64,000 nucleotides of DNA from Kocuria rosea (lineage in GTDB: Bacteria; Actinomycetota; Actinomycetes; Actinomycetales; Micrococcaceae), in the NCBI RefSeq assembly GCF_006094695.1, contig NZ_CP035103.1:2418001-2482000 (forward strand), given 5' to 3'. The position numbers and the translations under genes are program-made. The notes beneath the pieces are model-generated. The model made no database searches, was not told where the DNA came from, and saw nothing but the letters and a program-made list of their open reading frames with translations. Positions 1 to 9,350 of this stretch are shown here, in pieces (the stretch's first letter is position 1; each line of letters starts with the position of its first letter).

Positions 1-1358
1 GCCTTGATGGTGCCGTAGGTGACGATCATGGCCACGCGCTCGTCGCCGTACTTCTCGGTGACGTAGTGGATCACCTCGGAGCGGCGGCGGTCGTCGAAGT
101 CGACGTCGAAGTCGGGCATGGAGACGCGGTCCGGGTTGAGGAAGCGCTCGAAGATCAGGCCGTGCTCCAGCGGGTTCAGCTCGGTGATGCGCATGGCGTA
201 CGCGACCATCGAGCCGGCCCCGGAGCCGCGGCCCGGGCCCACCCGGATCCCGTTGTTCTTGGCCCAGTTGATGAAGTCGGCCACCACCAGGAAGTACCCG
301 GGGAAGCCCATCTGCAGGATGATGCCCTTCTCGTAGTCCGCCTGCCGCTGGACGTCCTCGGGGATCCCGCCGGGGAAGCGGTGGTGCAGGCCCCGCTGCA
401 CCTCCTCGACGAACCAGGACTCCTCGTCGTGGCCCTCGGGGGTCGGGAAGCGGGGCATGTAGTTCGCGGAGGTGTCGAACTCGACGTTGCACCGCTCCGC
501 GATCTCCAGGGTGTTGTCGCACGCCTCGGGGAAGTCCCGGAACAGCTCCCGCATCTCCGCCGGGGACTTCAGGTAGAACTCGTCGGCGTCGAACTTGAAC
601 CGCTTCGGGTCCGCCAGCGTCGAGCCGGACTGCACGCACAGCAGGGCGGCGTGGGACTTCGCGTCCTCGGCGTGGGTGTAGTGCAGGTCGTTGGTGGCCA
701 CGAGCGGCAGCTGCAGGTCCTTGGCGAGCTTGAGCAGGTCGCCGGTGACCCGCTTCTCGATCCCCAGGCCGTGGTCCATGAGCTCGCAGTAGTAGTTCTC
801 GGCGCCGAAGATGTCGCGGAACTCCGCCGCGGCCTGCCGCGCCTCCTGGTACTGGCCCAGGCGCAGACGGGTCTGCACCTCGCCGGAGGGGCAGCCGGTG
901 GTCGCGATGAGGCCCTTGCCGTAGGTATTCAGCAGCTCGCGGTCCATGCGCGGCTTGTACAGCTGGCCCTCCAGGGACGCCAGGGACGAGGCGCGGAACA
1001 GGTTCTGCATGCCCTGGGTGGTCTCCGCGAGCAGCGTCATGTGCGTGTAGGCGCCGCCGCCCGAGACGTCGTCCCGGCCGCCGTCGGCGAACTTCACGCG
1101 GGTGCGGTCGGAGCGGGCGGTGCCCGGCGTCAGGTAGGCCTCCACGCCGATGATGGGCTTGATCCCCGCGTTGCGGGCCTTGTTCCAGAAGTCGAAGGCC
1201 CCGAAGACGAAGCCGTGGTCGGTCGTCGCCAGGGAGGACATCCCCAGTTCGTGGCAGGCCTCGAAGAGGTCGTCCAGGCGTGCCGCACCGTCGAGCATCG
1301 AGTACTCGGTGTGCACATGGAGGTGGGTGAAGCTGTTCTTGCCGGTCGCCGTCGTCAC
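1..1358 (-). CDS. dnaE: DNA polymerase III alpha subunit, N-terminal part (runs off the left edge)
   Basis: Replicative polymerase catalytic subunit. About 452 N-terminal residues are present; the rest lies beyond position 1. The protein opens with a PHP domain: [15 protein letters not shown] near residues 10-24, then TTDHG and GVEAYLT. The polymerase domain is entered with [10 protein letters not shown] and the PDFDVDFDD acidic motif, which belongs to the C-family polymerase active site. I chose the GTG at 1358 because the recognisable N-terminus starts there. No Shine-Dalgarno precedes it; instead TACACT sits 6 bases upstream, which suggests a leaderless transcript. The order dnaE, rluD-like, lspA matches the Rv1547-Rv1540-Rv1539 order of mycobacteria. 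The family assignment is certain; the DnaE1 (replicative) rather than DnaE2 (mutagenic) reading rests on the intact PHP domain and the neighbourhood. Confidence 0.96.
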   Translation of the reverse strand, partial: MTTATGKNSFTHLHVHTEYSMLDGAARLDDLFEACHELGMSSLATTDHGFVFGAFDFWNKARNAGIKPIIGVEAYLTPGTARSDRTRVKFADGGRDDVSGGGAYTHMTLLAETTQGMQNLFRASSLASLEGQLYKPRMDRELLNTYGKGLIATTGCPSGEVQTRLRLGQYQEARQAAAEFRDIFGAENYYCELMDHGLGIEKRVTGDLLKLAKDLQLPLVATNDLHYTHAEDAKSHAALLCVQSGSTLADPKRFKFDADEFYLKSPAEMRELFRDFPEACDNTLEIAERCNVEFDTSANYMPRFPTPEGHDEESWFVEEVQRGLHHRFPGGIPEDVQRQADYEKGIILQMGFPGYFLVVADFINWAKNNGIRVGPGRGSGAGSMVAYAMRITELNPLEHGLIFERFLNPDRVSMPDFDVDFDDRRRSEVIHYVTEKYGDERVAMIVTYGTIK

Positions 1359-1364
1359 CCGACC

Positions 1365-1370
1365 AGTGTA
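1365..1370 (-). promoter_or_regulatory. Candidate -10 element of a leaderless dnaE promoter
   Basis: On the minus strand TACACT ends 6 bases before the GTG start of dnaE at 1358, so transcription would begin at or next to the start codon. This spacing is typical of actinobacterial leaderless genes. I see no good -35 hexamer. Inferred from sequence only. Confidence 0.4.
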
Positions 1371-1449
1371 GTGGTCCGCACCGACCGCTCCGCCCCGCCG
1401 GGGCCGTCCCGCGACGGCCGGCTCCCCCGGCCGGGGCCGCTCCGCCGGG

Positions 1450-2400
1450 TCAGGCGGGACCGCCGTCGCGCAGCGTCTCGAGGGCGAAGGAGAGGTCCGG
1501 CGGGTACGGGCTCTCGTACTCGACGGGCTCCCCCGTGCCGGGGTGCTCGAAGCCCAGGCGCTTGGCGTGCAGCCACTGCCGGGTGAGCCCGAGGCCGGCC
1601 GACAGCGCGGGGTCCGCGCCGTAGGTGAGGTCCCCGCAGCACGGGTGGCGCAGCGCGGAGAAGTGCACGCGGATCTGGTGGGTGCGGCCGGTCTCCAGGT
1701 GCACCTCCACGAGCGCCGCCCGGCCGAAGGCCTCCAGGACCTCGTAGTGGGTGATCGACGCGCGGCCGCCGTCGACCACGGCGAAGCGCCAGTCGTAGCC
1801 GGGGTGGCGCCCGATCGGCGCGTCGATCGTCCCGCGCAGCGGGTCCGGGAGGCCCTGCACCACCGTGTGGTAGACCTTCGTGACCGTCCGGTCCTTGAAG
1901 GCGCGCTTGAGCGCGGTGTACGCGCGCTCGGTGCGGGCCACGACCATCAGCCCGGACGTGCCGACGTCGAGCCGGTGCACCACACCGGCCCGTTCGGGGG
2001 CGCCGGAAGTGCTCACGGTGACGCCCGCGCCCGCCAGGGCCCCGACCACGGTCGGTCCCTTCCAGCCCGGCGAGGGGTGCGCGGCGACGCCGGGCGGCTT
2101 GTCGATCACCACGATGTCGTCGTCCAGGTGCACCACGCGGAAGTCCTCGACCAGCTGGGGCACGATCCGGGCCGGGTCCTCGGGGACGGGCACGTGCACG
2201 GTGAGGGTCTGCGAGGCCTCGACCCGGAAGGACTTGGCGACGGGCCGGTCGCGGTGCAGCACGCGGCCCTCGGCGCAGAGCACGGCGGCCGCGGAGCGGG
2301 AGAGCCCGGTGAGGGCGGCCACGGCGGCGTCCGCGCGCTGGCCCTCGAGCTCGGGCGGCACGGTGAAGCGCTCCTGCACGTGCTCCTCGGGCTCAGCCAC
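1450..2400 (-). CDS. RluA/RluD-family 23S rRNA pseudouridine synthase
   Basis: Isomerises specific uridines in structured RNA, most likely large-subunit rRNA. The 316-residue protein has an N-terminal S4 RNA-binding region (about residues 15-70, with the [12 protein letters not shown] helix) and a catalytic domain. The domain contains [11 protein letters not shown] (about 140-150), where the Asp of RLD is the family's catalytic nucleophile, and [11 protein letters not shown] near the C-terminus. The start is GTG at 2400 and overlaps the end of lspA by 8 bp, so the two are probably translated from one mRNA. Mycobacteria have the same lspA-rluD pair (Rv1539-Rv1540). The fine specificity (RluC versus RluD sites) cannot be read from the sequence. 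Confidence 0.93.
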   Translation of the reverse strand: MAEPEEHVQERFTVPPELEGQRADAAVAALTGLSRSAAAVLCAEGRVLHRDRPVAKSFRVEASQTLTVHVPVPEDPARIVPQLVEDFRVVHLDDDIVVIDKPPGVAAHPSPGWKGPTVVGALAGAGVTVSTSGAPERAGVVHRLDVGTSGLMVVARTERAYTALKRAFKDRTVTKVYHTVVQGLPDPLRGTIDAPIGRHPGYDWRFAVVDGGRASITHYEVLEAFGRAALVEVHLETGRTHQIRVHFSALRHPCCGDLTYGADPALSAGLGLTRQWLHAKRLGFEHPGTGEPVEYESPYPPDLSFALETLRDGGPA

Positions 2401-2983
2401 GGGTGCCCTCCTCCTCCGGCGAGGCCTCGACCCGCTGCGCGTCCGGGGCGCCCGCGCCCGTGCGGGTGCCGTCGAGCTCCCGGCCGAGCAGCGTCAGGAG
2501 CACCACGAGGGAGACCCCCACGACCACCCCGCAGTCGGCGATGTTGAAGATCGCGAAGCGCGGCACGGCGATGAAGTCCACCACGTGGCCCATCCCCGAG
2601 CCGGGCTCCCGCAGGAGCCGGTCGGTCAGGTTGCCGAGGGCGCCGCCGAGGACGAGCCCCAGGGCCAGGGCCCACGCGGCCGAGCGGACACGGCGGAGGG
2701 TGAGCACGATGAGGACGGAGACGACCACCATGACCAGGGTGAAGACCCAGGTGATGTTCTCCCCCAGGGAGAACGCGGCGCCGGGGTTGCGGATGAACTG
2801 CCACCACAGCAGTCCCTCGACCACCGGCGTCCGCTGGCCGAGCTCCATGGTCGCGACGACCCACCACTTGGTGAGCTGGTCCGCGGCGTACACCAGCAGC
2901 GCGGCGGCCGCGGCGAGGAGGAGGACGCCCCGCGGGGTCCGGCGGTCGGGTGCTCCGGCGGGGACTTCGGGGGACTCGCTCAT
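2393..2983 (-). CDS. lspA: Lipoprotein signal peptidase (signal peptidase II)
   Basis: Membrane aspartyl protease that removes the signal peptide from diacylated prolipoproteins. The 196 residues show four hydrophobic segments (about 19-35, 60-95, 102-118, 150-168) and the family landmarks RNPGAAFS, GNLTDR, the VVDF aspartate (about D136) and the FNIAD aspartate (about D150). The last two form the catalytic dyad of characterised LspA enzymes. I start at ATG 2983, preceded by a GAGGAG ribosome-binding site. The frame stays open further upstream to 3085, but that part is low-complexity and precedes the ribosome-binding site. The C-terminal tail is acidic. It overlaps the downstream pseudouridine synthase gene. 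Confidence 0.95.
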   Translation of the reverse strand: MSESPEVPAGAPDRRTPRGVLLLAAAAALLVYAADQLTKWWVVATMELGQRTPVVEGLLWWQFIRNPGAAFSLGENITWVFTLVMVVVSVLIVLTLRRVRSAAWALALGLVLGGALGNLTDRLLREPGSGMGHVVDFIAVPRFAIFNIADCGVVVGVSLVVLLTLLGRELDGTRTGAGAPDAQRVEASPEEEGTRG

Positions 2984-3131
2984 GCTCTCCTCGGGTGGCG
3001 GGGCGGGGATCGGGCTCACCCCGGGGTGGCGGGGCGGCGGGGACGTCGGCCCCGTTCCATGGTGCCACGTCCGCCCGGGAGCCATCCGCCCCGGGGGCGC
3101 CCCTCCAGGGGCGGCCCGGGGCGGACGACGA

Positions 3132-3162
3132 CGGAGGGACCGGCACGTGGCCGGTCCCTCCG
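3132..3162 (-). terminator. GC-rich hairpin after divIVA
   Basis: Perfect 13-bp stem (3132-3144 with 3150-3162) around a 5-base loop, 26 bp beyond the divIVA stop codon. No T-run follows on the minus strand, as is common for actinobacterial terminators. It separates divIVA from lspA. Confidence 0.7.
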
Positions 3163-3187
3163 CGGGGTGCGCGTCGCGGTGCGGCGG

Positions 3188-3925
3188 CTAGGCCTGCTCG
3201 GACCGGACCGGGGCGGCGGCGCCGTCCGCGGCCGGTGCGGGCTCGAGGGACGGGGTGGTGTCCAGGTCCTGCAGCTGGTCCTGGATGTACGCCTTGAGGT
3301 TGGTGCGGTAGTCCTGCTCGAAGGCGCGCAGCCCCGAGACGCGGGCCTGCAGCTCGGCCTGCTCCTCCTGGAGGGCCGTGAGGGTCTCCTCGCGCGTGCG
3401 CTGGGCGTCCGTGACGAGCTCCTCGGCCCGCTCGCGGGCCTCGCCGACGATCCGGTCCCGCTCGGCGGTGCCCTCGGCGACGTACTCGTCGTGCAGCTTC
3501 TGGGCCATCGCCAGGACTCCGGCCGCGGACTGCGCCGCGCCGGAGGTGGGCGCGGTCTCCGCGGGGACGGTCTCGGCGGCTCCGGTGCTGGCCGCGGCGG
3601 GAGAGGTCCGCTCCACCGCCTCCTGCGGCGCACCGCCGGCGACCGGGGCGGGGGCCTCGACGGTCTCCCCAGCGGTCTCTCCGGCGGTGTCCTCGGCGAC
3701 CGGGAGGCCGGGCTCGGAGACGGGCGACGGCGCGGAGTCCTTGGGCGCGACGGGCTGCCCGGCGGCCTCGAGCTGCTGCTTGAGGTCGGTGTTCTCCTGG
3801 TTCAGGCGGCGCAGCTCCACGACGATCTCGTCGAGGAAGTCGTCGACCTCGTCCTGGTCGTAGCCCTCCCGGAACTTGGTGGGCTGGAACCGCTTGTTGA
3901 TGACGTCTTCGGGCGTCAGAGCCAT
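3188..3925 (-). CDS. divIVA: DivIVA/Wag31 polar growth and division protein
   Basis: Coiled-coil scaffold that binds curved membrane at poles and septum and recruits the cell-wall machinery. The 245 residues begin with the conserved lipid-binding domain MALTPEDVINKRF followed by REGYDQDEVDDFLDEIV, which leads into a first coiled coil (about 30-52). A long Ala/Pro/Glu/Thr-rich variable linker follows (about 55-135), then a second coiled coil rich in Glu/Arg (about 140-225). The start is the ATG at 3925; upstream in-frame sequence is not protein-like. It sits at the distal end of the dcw block beside yggT and sepF, as Wag31 (Rv2145c) does. In mycobacteria Wag31 is phosphorylated by PknA/PknB; no phosphosite is assigned here. 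Confidence 0.96.
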   Translation of the reverse strand: MALTPEDVINKRFQPTKFREGYDQDEVDDFLDEIVVELRRLNQENTDLKQQLEAAGQPVAPKDSAPSPVSEPGLPVAEDTAGETAGETVEAPAPVAGGAPQEAVERTSPAAASTGAAETVPAETAPTSGAAQSAAGVLAMAQKLHDEYVAEGTAERDRIVGEARERAEELVTDAQRTREETLTALQEEQAELQARVSGLRAFEQDYRTNLKAYIQDQLQDLDTTPSLEPAPAADGAAAPVRSEQA

Positions 3926-4082
3926 GGGTGCATTCCTTCGTGGGCGGAGCGCGGGCGCGGCCCGCGGCGGGGGATCCGTCCGACCGGGGCCGGGGCGGCG
4001 CGGTGGCCGGCGCCCGGTGGTCGTGCGGTTACAGCGTACAGGCCGGTCCCCGGCGGGCCGGGTCCGACAGGCGCCGGGCCGG

Positions 4083-4114
4083 ACCGGCACTGCGTCAGAC
4101 CGGCACTGCGTCAG
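4083..4114. repeat. Two tandem copies of a 16-bp unit over the yggT stop codon
   Basis: ACCGGCACTGCGTCAG occurs at 4083-4098 and again at 4099-4114, followed by ACC. The second copy holds the last two bases of the final sense codon and the TGA stop of yggT (4111-4113); the first lies just downstream. Seen directly; probably a recent duplication. Confidence 0.8.
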
Positions 4115-4401
4115 ACCAGCATCGAGCCGATGATGCCCTGGACGATGCTGACGGCGAAGATGAGGATGAGGAACCCGAGGTCCAGCGACACCCCGCCGAA
4201 GCGCAGGGGCGGCACGATCCGCCGGAGCCACCGCATCGGCGGGTCGGTGACGGTGTACACGGCGGAGGCCCCGACGAGGGCGGCTCCGCGGGGCCGCCAG
4301 TTGCGGGCGAACATCTGCACCCAGTCGAGCACGAGGCGCGCGAGCAGCGCGACGTACACGAGGTGCAGTGCCAGGTACAGCACGGAGAGCAACAGGTCCA
4401 T
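4111..4401 (-). CDS. YggT-family small membrane protein
   Basis: A 96-residue integral membrane protein with two hydrophobic segments (about residues 3-24 and 72-92) and the family's central motif TVTDPPMRWLRRIVPP. The cellular role of YggT proteins is not firmly established. In Gram-positives and actinobacteria the gene sits between sepF and divIVA, as here (Rv2146c position), which points to a link with division or envelope growth. It starts at ATG 4401, only 9 bp after the sepF stop, so co-transcription is likely. The stop codon lies in the second copy of a 16-bp tandem repeat. Confidence 0.9.
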   Translation of the reverse strand: MDLLLSVLYLALHLVYVALLARLVLDWVQMFARNWRPRGAALVGASAVYTVTDPPMRWLRRIVPPLRFGGVSLDLGFLILIFAVSIVQGIIGSMLV

Positions 4402-4410
4402 CGGTCCGCC

Positions 4411-4932
4411 TCAGTCCTCCTGGTGGTCGTCGGTCTCGTCCTCGCCGCCGGCGGGGTGCCCGACGACCTCCACGTAGGACGGGGTGAGCAGGAAGACCTT
4501 GCCGGTCACCCGTTCGATGGAGCCGTGCAGGGCGAAGACCAGGCCTGCGGAGAAGTCCACCAGGCGCTTGGCCTCGGCGTCGCCCATGTCGCTGACGTTC
4601 ATGATGACGGGCGTGCCCTCGCGGAAGGCCTCGCCGATGGACTTCGCGTCGTTGTAGGAGCGGGGGTGGACCGTGGTGATCGTGCGCAAGGTCGAGCTGT
4701 CCTCTCGAGAGCTGGAGGGGGCGCGTTTGATGGGGGTGACCGGCGCCCGGTACTCGGCCGACCGGCGCGGCACGGCCACTGCGGTGGACTCGTGGGCGCG
4801 GGCCTCGCGCGGCTCCTCGCGGACCGCGGCGGTGGGCTGGTGCTCCTGGCGGGACGGCGTCGGCTCGTCGTAGTCCTCGTCCGTCTCGGCGAGGCCGAGA
4901 TAGATCATGGTGCGGCGCAACGCTCCGGCCAT
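4411..4932 (-). CDS. sepF: Cell division protein SepF
   Basis: Membrane-associated FtsZ partner; in actinobacteria, which lack FtsA, it is thought to anchor the Z-ring. The 173 residues start with an amphipathic, membrane-targeting segment ([16 protein letters not shown]). A disordered acidic/basic linker follows (about 18-85), then the globular DUF552 domain (about 86-160) with [26 protein letters not shown] and [16 protein letters not shown] short acidic tail ends the protein. The start is ATG at 4932. It lies 128 bp after yggS and directly before yggT and divIVA, the standard actinobacterial order. Confidence 0.96.
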   Translation of the reverse strand: MAGALRRTMIYLGLAETDEDYDEPTPSRQEHQPTAAVREEPREARAHESTAVAVPRRSAEYRAPVTPIKRAPSSSREDSSTLRTITTVHPRSYNDAKSIGEAFREGTPVIMNVSDMGDAEAKRLVDFSAGLVFALHGSIERVTGKVFLLTPSYVEVVGHPAGGEDETDDHQED

Positions 4933-5060
4933 GGTGCTCTCCTTGACTGTCTGTGCGGATATCGGCGGTGGGGGGAGTTCCGGGATCCTCGGACCGCCCT
5001 GCGCCCGTGGTGCTGCCCGGAACGCGGTACGGCCCTGGCCCCGCGGGGCCGTCCTCCAAG

Positions 5061-5840
5061 CTATCCTACGGGCGCCCGGGGCCCGAGGATATCGGAGCCG
5101 ACGCGCACGTGCGTGGCTCCCCGGGCGACCGCCTCCTCGAGGTCCTGGCTCATGCCCGCGGACACGGCCGTGGCCTCCGGGAGGGACCGCCGCAGCCGCT
5201 GCGAGAGCTCCTGGAGGCGGTCGAAGGCGGGCCCCGGGGGCGCCCCCAGCGGGGCGACGGCCATGAGGCCCCCGGCCCGCAGCCCCTCGGTGCCGGCGAT
5301 CTGCTCGGCGAGCCCGACGACGTCCTCGGGGCGGGCGCCGCCGCGGCGCTCCTCGGCGTCCAGGGACACCTGGACGAGGCACGTCAGGTCCTGCTCGGCG
5401 CACGGCCCGGGGGCCGCGTCCCCGGCCGCCACGGCCTCCCGGTGCCGCTGCACCGCCTTGCCGAGGGCCGTGACCAGGGAGGCCCGGTCCACGGAGTGCA
5501 CCCACCCCGCGTAGCGCACCACCGACTTCGCCTTGTTGGACTGGAGCTGGCCCACGAAGTGCCAGGTGAGGGGTCCGTCCACGAGCCCGGCCACCTCCCG
5601 CGCCTTGGCGGCGGCCTCCTGGTCCCGGTTCTCCCCCACGTCCCGGACGCCGAGCCGGTGCAGCCGGGCCACGTCCGCGGCCGGGAAGAACTTCGTCACG
5701 GCGACCAGCACGGGCTCCTCGGCCGCCCCGCTCCCCCGCGCCGCGGCCGCGATCCGGGCACGCACCCGGTCGAGGGACCGGGCGAGCTCCAGGGTCCGCG
5801 GATCGTCGCCGCCGAGGGCGGCGGCCGGGTCGGCGCTCAC
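5061..5840 (-). CDS. YggS/PLPBP-family pyridoxal phosphate homeostasis protein
   Basis: Single-domain PLP-binding TIM-barrel protein that helps keep vitamin B6 and amino/keto acid pools balanced; no enzymatic activity is established for the family. The 259 residues contain [10 protein letters not shown], whose Lys is the PLP-binding residue, [24 protein letters not shown], and the C-terminal phosphate-binding loop [14 protein letters not shown]. It starts with GTG at 5840, whose bases overlap the TGA of the preceding laccase-domain gene (GTGA, 4 bp), so the two are translationally coupled. Mycobacteria have the same ftsZ-yfiH-yggS-sepF order. Confidence 0.94.
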   Translation of the reverse strand: MSADPAAALGGDDPRTLELARSLDRVRARIAAAARGSGAAEEPVLVAVTKFFPAADVARLHRLGVRDVGENRDQEAAAKAREVAGLVDGPLTWHFVGQLQSNKAKSVVRYAGWVHSVDRASLVTALGKAVQRHREAVAAGDAAPGPCAEQDLTCLVQVSLDAEERRGGARPEDVVGLAEQIAGTEGLRAGGLMAVAPLGAPPGPAFDRLQELSQRLRRSLPEATAVSAGMSQDLEEAVARGATHVRVGSDILGPRAPVG

Positions 5841-6568
5841 GCGGCGTCCTCCCCGCGGGGACCCGAGCGCCAGACGAGGCCGACGATGCGGCCGGAGCCG
5901 GGGTCCCTGCGGTGCGAGGACAGCCGCTCGTTCTCGAGGGTGCAGGAGGGGCCGGCCCCCGACGGCTCGACGACGCCGACCCCGAGGGCGGTCAGCCGCT
6001 CCCGGGCCCCGGCGCGCAGGTCGAGGGCAGGGGTGCCCCAGGACGTCGTGGCGGCCACCGCGGGGATCCGCTCCGCGGACTCCTCGCGCATGGCGGCCGG
6101 CACTTCGTAGCAGCTGCCGCAGATCGAGGGGCCGAGCCAGGCCGACAGCCCGCTCGCGCCCCGGGCCCGCAGCTGCTCGACGGCGCGCTCGAGCACGCCC
6201 TCGAGCAGGCCGCGGCGCCCGGCGTGCGCCACGCCCGTGAGCGGGCCGCGGGGCCCCTCCCCGACCAGCACGACGGGCACGCAGTCGGCGACCATCACGG
6301 CCAGCGGCACGCCCGTCGCCGTGACCGCGGCGTCCGCGGTCGGCACGGCCGGCCGGTCGTGCCGGTCCGCGTCGGCCACGTCGGTGCCGTGCACCTGGTC
6401 GAGGAACACCAGGGAGCCCCCGGGCACGCCGATCGACCGCTCGAGCGCGGCCCGGCGGGCCCGCACCGCCTCCGGGTCGTCGCCCGTGTGCAGGGCGAGG
6501 TTGCCCGCGCCGCGGTCCGTGAACGCCACCCGGACGCCCTGCCCGACGTCGTCCTGCCACCAGAGCAC
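5837..6568 (-). CDS. YfiH/CNF1-type laccase-domain protein (multicopper oxidoreductase fold)
   Basis: Member of the COG1496 family, whose members have been described as purine nucleoside-processing enzymes and as peptidoglycan-editing factors. The role here is not proven. The 243 residues carry [37 protein letters not shown] and [12 protein letters not shown], the Cys/His residues that make the metal site. I start at GTG 6568 because AGGAGG lies 6 bases upstream; the open frame before it is not family-like. It overlaps yggS by 4 bp. A strong hairpin lies between it and ftsZ, so it may be expressed partly apart from ftsZ. Confidence 0.9.
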   Translation of the reverse strand: MLWWQDDVGQGVRVAFTDRGAGNLALHTGDDPEAVRARRAALERSIGVPGGSLVFLDQVHGTDVADADRHDRPAVPTADAAVTATGVPLAVMVADCVPVVLVGEGPRGPLTGVAHAGRRGLLEGVLERAVEQLRARGASGLSAWLGPSICGSCYEVPAAMREESAERIPAVAATTSWGTPALDLRAGARERLTALGVGVVEPSGAGPSCTLENERLSSHRRDPGSGRIVGLVWRSGPRGEDAA

Positions 6569-6638
6569 CGGGTCCTCCTGTCGTTGCTCGTCGTGTCTCG
6601 TCGTGCCGCCGGAGGAACCGGCGGCGGGGCTTAACGCG

Positions 6639-6679
6639 CCCTGGGGGCGGACGCGGGTCCACCGCGTCCGCCCCCAGGG
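6639..6679 (-). terminator. GC-rich hairpin after ftsZ
   Basis: Perfect 18-bp stem (6639-6656 with 6662-6679) and a 5-base loop, starting 8 bp beyond the ftsZ stop. The stem copies sequence of both strands exactly. No U-tract follows. It could limit ftsZ read-through into yfiH-yggS-sepF, or stabilise the ftsZ mRNA 3' end. Confidence 0.75.
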
Positions 6680-6687
6680 GGCCGGAC

Positions 6688-7935
6688 TCACTTCAGGAAG
6701 TCGGGGAAGTCCAGGGAGTCCTTGCGCCCGGAGCCCGCCCCGGCGCCGGCCTCCGCCTCGGCGGGCAGGTCGACGTCGAAGCCGGCGTCGTCGGGCACGT
6801 CGTCGTTCTGCACCGGCTGCGCCCACCGCTGCGAGGTGGAGGGCTGGGCGAAGGACGGGGTCCCGCCGCGCTGCGGGGCACGGCCCACGCCGGCGGGCTG
6901 ACCGGCTCCGGACCCGAAGGCCGCGCGCGTGGTCGCCGCCTGCTGGGCGGCCGCGTTGGTGTTGTTCGCGTTGGTCTCCGGGCTCACCGAGTCGAAGCCC
7001 GCGGCGATGACCGTGACGCGGGCCTGGTCGCCCAGGGCGTCGTCGATGACCGCGCCGAAGATGATGTTCGCCTCGGGGTGGGCGACCTCCTGGACCAGGC
7101 GGGCGGCCTCGTTGATCTCGAACAGCCCGAGGTCGGAGCCGCCCTGGATGGACAGGAGCACGCCGTGGGCACCGTCGATCGAGGCCTCGAGCAGCGGCGA
7201 CGCGATCGCCAGCTCGGCCGCCTTCACGGCACGGTCCTCGCCCTGCGCGGCGCCGATGCCCATGAGCGCCGAGCCGGCGCCCTGCATCACGGACTTCACG
7301 TCGGCGAAGTCGAGGTTGATCAGGCCCGGGGTGGTGATCAGGTCCGTGATGCCCTGCACGCCGGAGAGCAGCACCTGGTCCGCGGACTTGAAGGCGTCCA
7401 GCATGGACACGTTGCGGTCGGAGATGGACAGCAGCCGGTCGTTGGGGATCACGATGAGGGTGTCGACCTCGTCGCGCAGCGTCTCGATCCCGTTCTCCGC
7501 CTGGTTGGACCGGCGGCGGCCCTCGAAGGTGAACGGGCGGGTGACGACACCGATGGTCAGGGCGCCCAGGGAGCGGGCGATGCGGGCGACCACGGGGGCG
7601 CCGCCGGTGCCGGTGCCGCCGCCCTCGCCGGCGGTCACGAAGACCATGTCGGCCCCCTTGAGGACCTCCTCGATCTCCTCGTGGTGGTCCTCCGCCGCCT
7701 GGCGGCCGACATCGGGGTTGGCGCCGGCGCCCAGGCCGCGCGTGAGCTCGCGCCCGACGTCGAGCTTGACGTCGGCGTCGCTCATCAGCAGGGCCTGCGC
7801 GTCCGTGTTGATCGCGATGAACTCGACGCCGCGCAGCCCCTCCTCGATCATCCGGTTGACGGCGTTGACGCCGCCGCCGCCGATTCCGACGACCTTGATG
7901 ACGGCCAAGTAGTTCTGGGGGGTGGAGGAGTCCAT
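6688..7935 (-). CDS. ftsZ: Cell division GTPase FtsZ
   Basis: Tubulin homologue that forms the Z-ring. The 415 residues begin [20 protein letters not shown] and contain the GTP-binding signature [11 protein letters not shown] (about 105-115), the T7-loop region ([11 protein letters not shown]) and a globular core to about residue 315. A Gln/Ala/Gly/Pro-rich disordered linker follows, ending with the conserved C-terminal peptide LDFPDFLK, which binds SepF and other partners. The ATG at 7935 is confirmed by family alignment. A 248-bp gap separates it from ftsQ, so besides read-through from the dcw operon it probably has its own promoter. An FtsR-type activator, the known ftsZ regulator in Corynebacterium, is encoded at 44 kb. 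Confidence 0.98.
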   Translation of the reverse strand: MDSSTPQNYLAVIKVVGIGGGGVNAVNRMIEEGLRGVEFIAINTDAQALLMSDADVKLDVGRELTRGLGAGANPDVGRQAAEDHHEEIEEVLKGADMVFVTAGEGGGTGTGGAPVVARIARSLGALTIGVVTRPFTFEGRRRSNQAENGIETLRDEVDTLIVIPNDRLLSISDRNVSMLDAFKSADQVLLSGVQGITDLITTPGLINLDFADVKSVMQGAGSALMGIGAAQGEDRAVKAAELAIASPLLEASIDGAHGVLLSIQGGSDLGLFEINEAARLVQEVAHPEANIIFGAVIDDALGDQARVTVIAAGFDSVSPETNANNTNAAAQQAATTRAAFGSGAGQPAGVGRAPQRGGTPSFAQPSTSQRWAQPVQNDDVPDDAGFDVDLPAEAEAGAGAGSGRKDSLDFPDFLK

Positions 7936-8183
7936 GGGTACCTAACTGGAGATGGTTCGGGTCGGGGATGGCGAGCCGTTTCTCAACCTTCTATCGAAGG
8001 TCGAATCTCATGCCGTCAGCTGCTCCCCGGCGGGTTCGATGTCGGGGTCAAGCCTAACAACGACGGGGACCACCTGCACGACAAGCCATACCGCTTTCGA
8101 CACTTTTCGCCAAAACCGCAGGTCGTGCTGCGTTTCGGCCGCACTCTCGACCTCTGGTGGAACGTGAGGCCCGGTGTCGCCCC
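7936..8183 (-). promoter_or_regulatory. ftsQ-ftsZ intergenic region with candidate ftsZ promoter
   Basis: This 248-bp gap is less G+C-rich than its surroundings. On the minus strand TTGGCG (8108-8113) and TATGGC (8085-8090) are 17 bp apart, a plausible but weak promoter. Closer to ftsZ there is a 6-bp inverted repeat, ACCTTC-TATC-GAAGGT, at 7986-8001. I see no open frame that looks coding. Which element is active is unknown; FtsR is one candidate regulator. Confidence 0.4.
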
Positions 8184-9350
8184 TCAGCGCACCACGGGGC
8201 GGGTCGGGCTCGACACGTCGTAGGTCTCGACGCCGCTGCCGGCGCCGCGCGCCTCGACGAGCTCCCGGAGGACCTGCGACTTGAGCTCGCTGTCCTCGGC
8301 GGTGCCCCAGACGACCGTGCGGCCGTCGGTGAAGGCCAGCTCCACCGAGGACAGCGACTCGGCCGAGGCGGTGCGCAGCTGGGCGAGGACGGACTCCGGG
8401 AGGGCGGCCAGCACGTCCGCGATGGCCTCGAACCGTTCGCCCTCGAGCACGTCGCGCCCGCCCGTGACGACGGGGACGCCCGCCTCCTCCGCGGAGCCGG
8501 CGGTCATCAGCTCCACCCCTTCCGAGTCGACGACCACGAACTCCCCGTCGTCCTCGATCGCGGCCACGGGCACGCGCTCGCGCAGCGCGACCACGAGGTG
8601 GTGCGGGGGCTCGAGCAGGACCTCGATGGAGCGGACCTGCGGGATCCGCCCCACCCGCTCCCGCACCTCGTCCTTGGAGATCCGCGTCAGCGGGACGCCC
8701 CGGTAGGCGTCGAGCGCGGACTCGACGCGAGCCGGGTCCGTCAGCTCCGCGCCGCGCACCGTGATGTCCCGCACGGCCAGCGCCGGGGAGAGGAACAGGA
8801 CGCCGGCGAGCACCGCGAGGGCGGCGAGCACCCCGAGGACCGCGCCGATCCGCCGGCGCCGGCGCCGCGCCCCCGGTGAGGCGGGAAAGGCCACCACCGT
8901 GGCTCCCACGGCTGTGGCCCCCACGGCCGTGGAACCGGCCCGCGGGGGCTCCTCCACCGGGGGGAGCCGGGAGGCGGTGAGCGTGCGGGTGGCGGCGCGC
9001 TCCTGCCGGTGCCGCCGCCAGGCGCTGAAGCGCCCGCCGGCGGCCGGGACCTCCTCGAGGTCGTCCTCGTCGGCCAGGGGCGTGACCTTGGTCCCGTCGT
9101 TCACGCGCACGCGCACGCGCCCGCCCTCCGGCGCGGCCGCGCCGGAGGCGGTGCTCCCTGACCGCGGCGGGCCCCCGGGGCCGGCCGGCGATCCGGGGTC
9201 GCGCTCGGGGGCGGCGCCCCGCTCGGGCGCGGGGCCCGCGGTGGTCTCCGGCACGGGCCCGCCGGCGGGCCCGGGAACGCCGGAGTCCCCGGCGGAGTCC
9301 CCGGCCGGGTCCCCGAAGCGGGGCTGGTGCGGGCGGCCGTGCCGGCTCAT
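8184..9350 (-). CDS. ftsQ: Cell division protein FtsQ
   Basis: Bitopic divisome protein linking the early Z-ring to FtsI/FtsW. The 388 residues have an unusually long Pro/Gly/Ala-rich cytoplasmic N-terminus (about 1-160), an Arg cluster and one membrane helix (about 168-192). The POTRA domain follows, starting VRDITVRGAELTDPARVESAL (about 193-262), then the beta domain. The cytoplasmic part includes a short repeat STAVGATAVGATVV coded by 15-bp DNA repeats. It starts at ATG 9350, whose last base region overlaps the murC stop by one base (TGATG), so coupling is likely. Homologues are much shorter at the N-terminus; the long tail is typical of actinobacteria. Confidence 0.94.
   Translation of the reverse strand: MSRHGRPHQPRFGDPAGDSAGDSGVPGPAGGPVPETTAGPAPERGAAPERDPGSPAGPGGPPRSGSTASGAAAPEGGRVRVRVNDGTKVTPLADEDDLEEVPAAGGRFSAWRRHRQERAATRTLTASRLPPVEEPPRAGSTAVGATAVGATVVAFPASPGARRRRRRIGAVLGVLAALAVLAGVLFLSPALAVRDITVRGAELTDPARVESALDAYRGVPLTRISKDEVRERVGRIPQVRSIEVLLEPPHHLVVALRERVPVAAIEDDGEFVVVDSEGVELMTAGSAEEAGVPVVTGGRDVLEGERFEAIADVLAALPESVLAQLRTASAESLSSVELAFTDGRTVVWGTAEDSELKSQVLRELVEARGAGSGVETYDVSSPTRPVVR

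Noticed and set aside
1880-4477. Open frame of 865 residues on the plus strand
   Set aside because: It lies antisense to rluD-like, lspA, divIVA and yggT, all with clear family motifs. Its composition is that of a G+C-rich shadow frame.
8041-8056. TTGACC as a -35 of the ftsZ promoter
   Set aside because: No -10 lies 16-18 bp downstream on the minus strand; the TTGGCG/TATGGC pair further up fits better.
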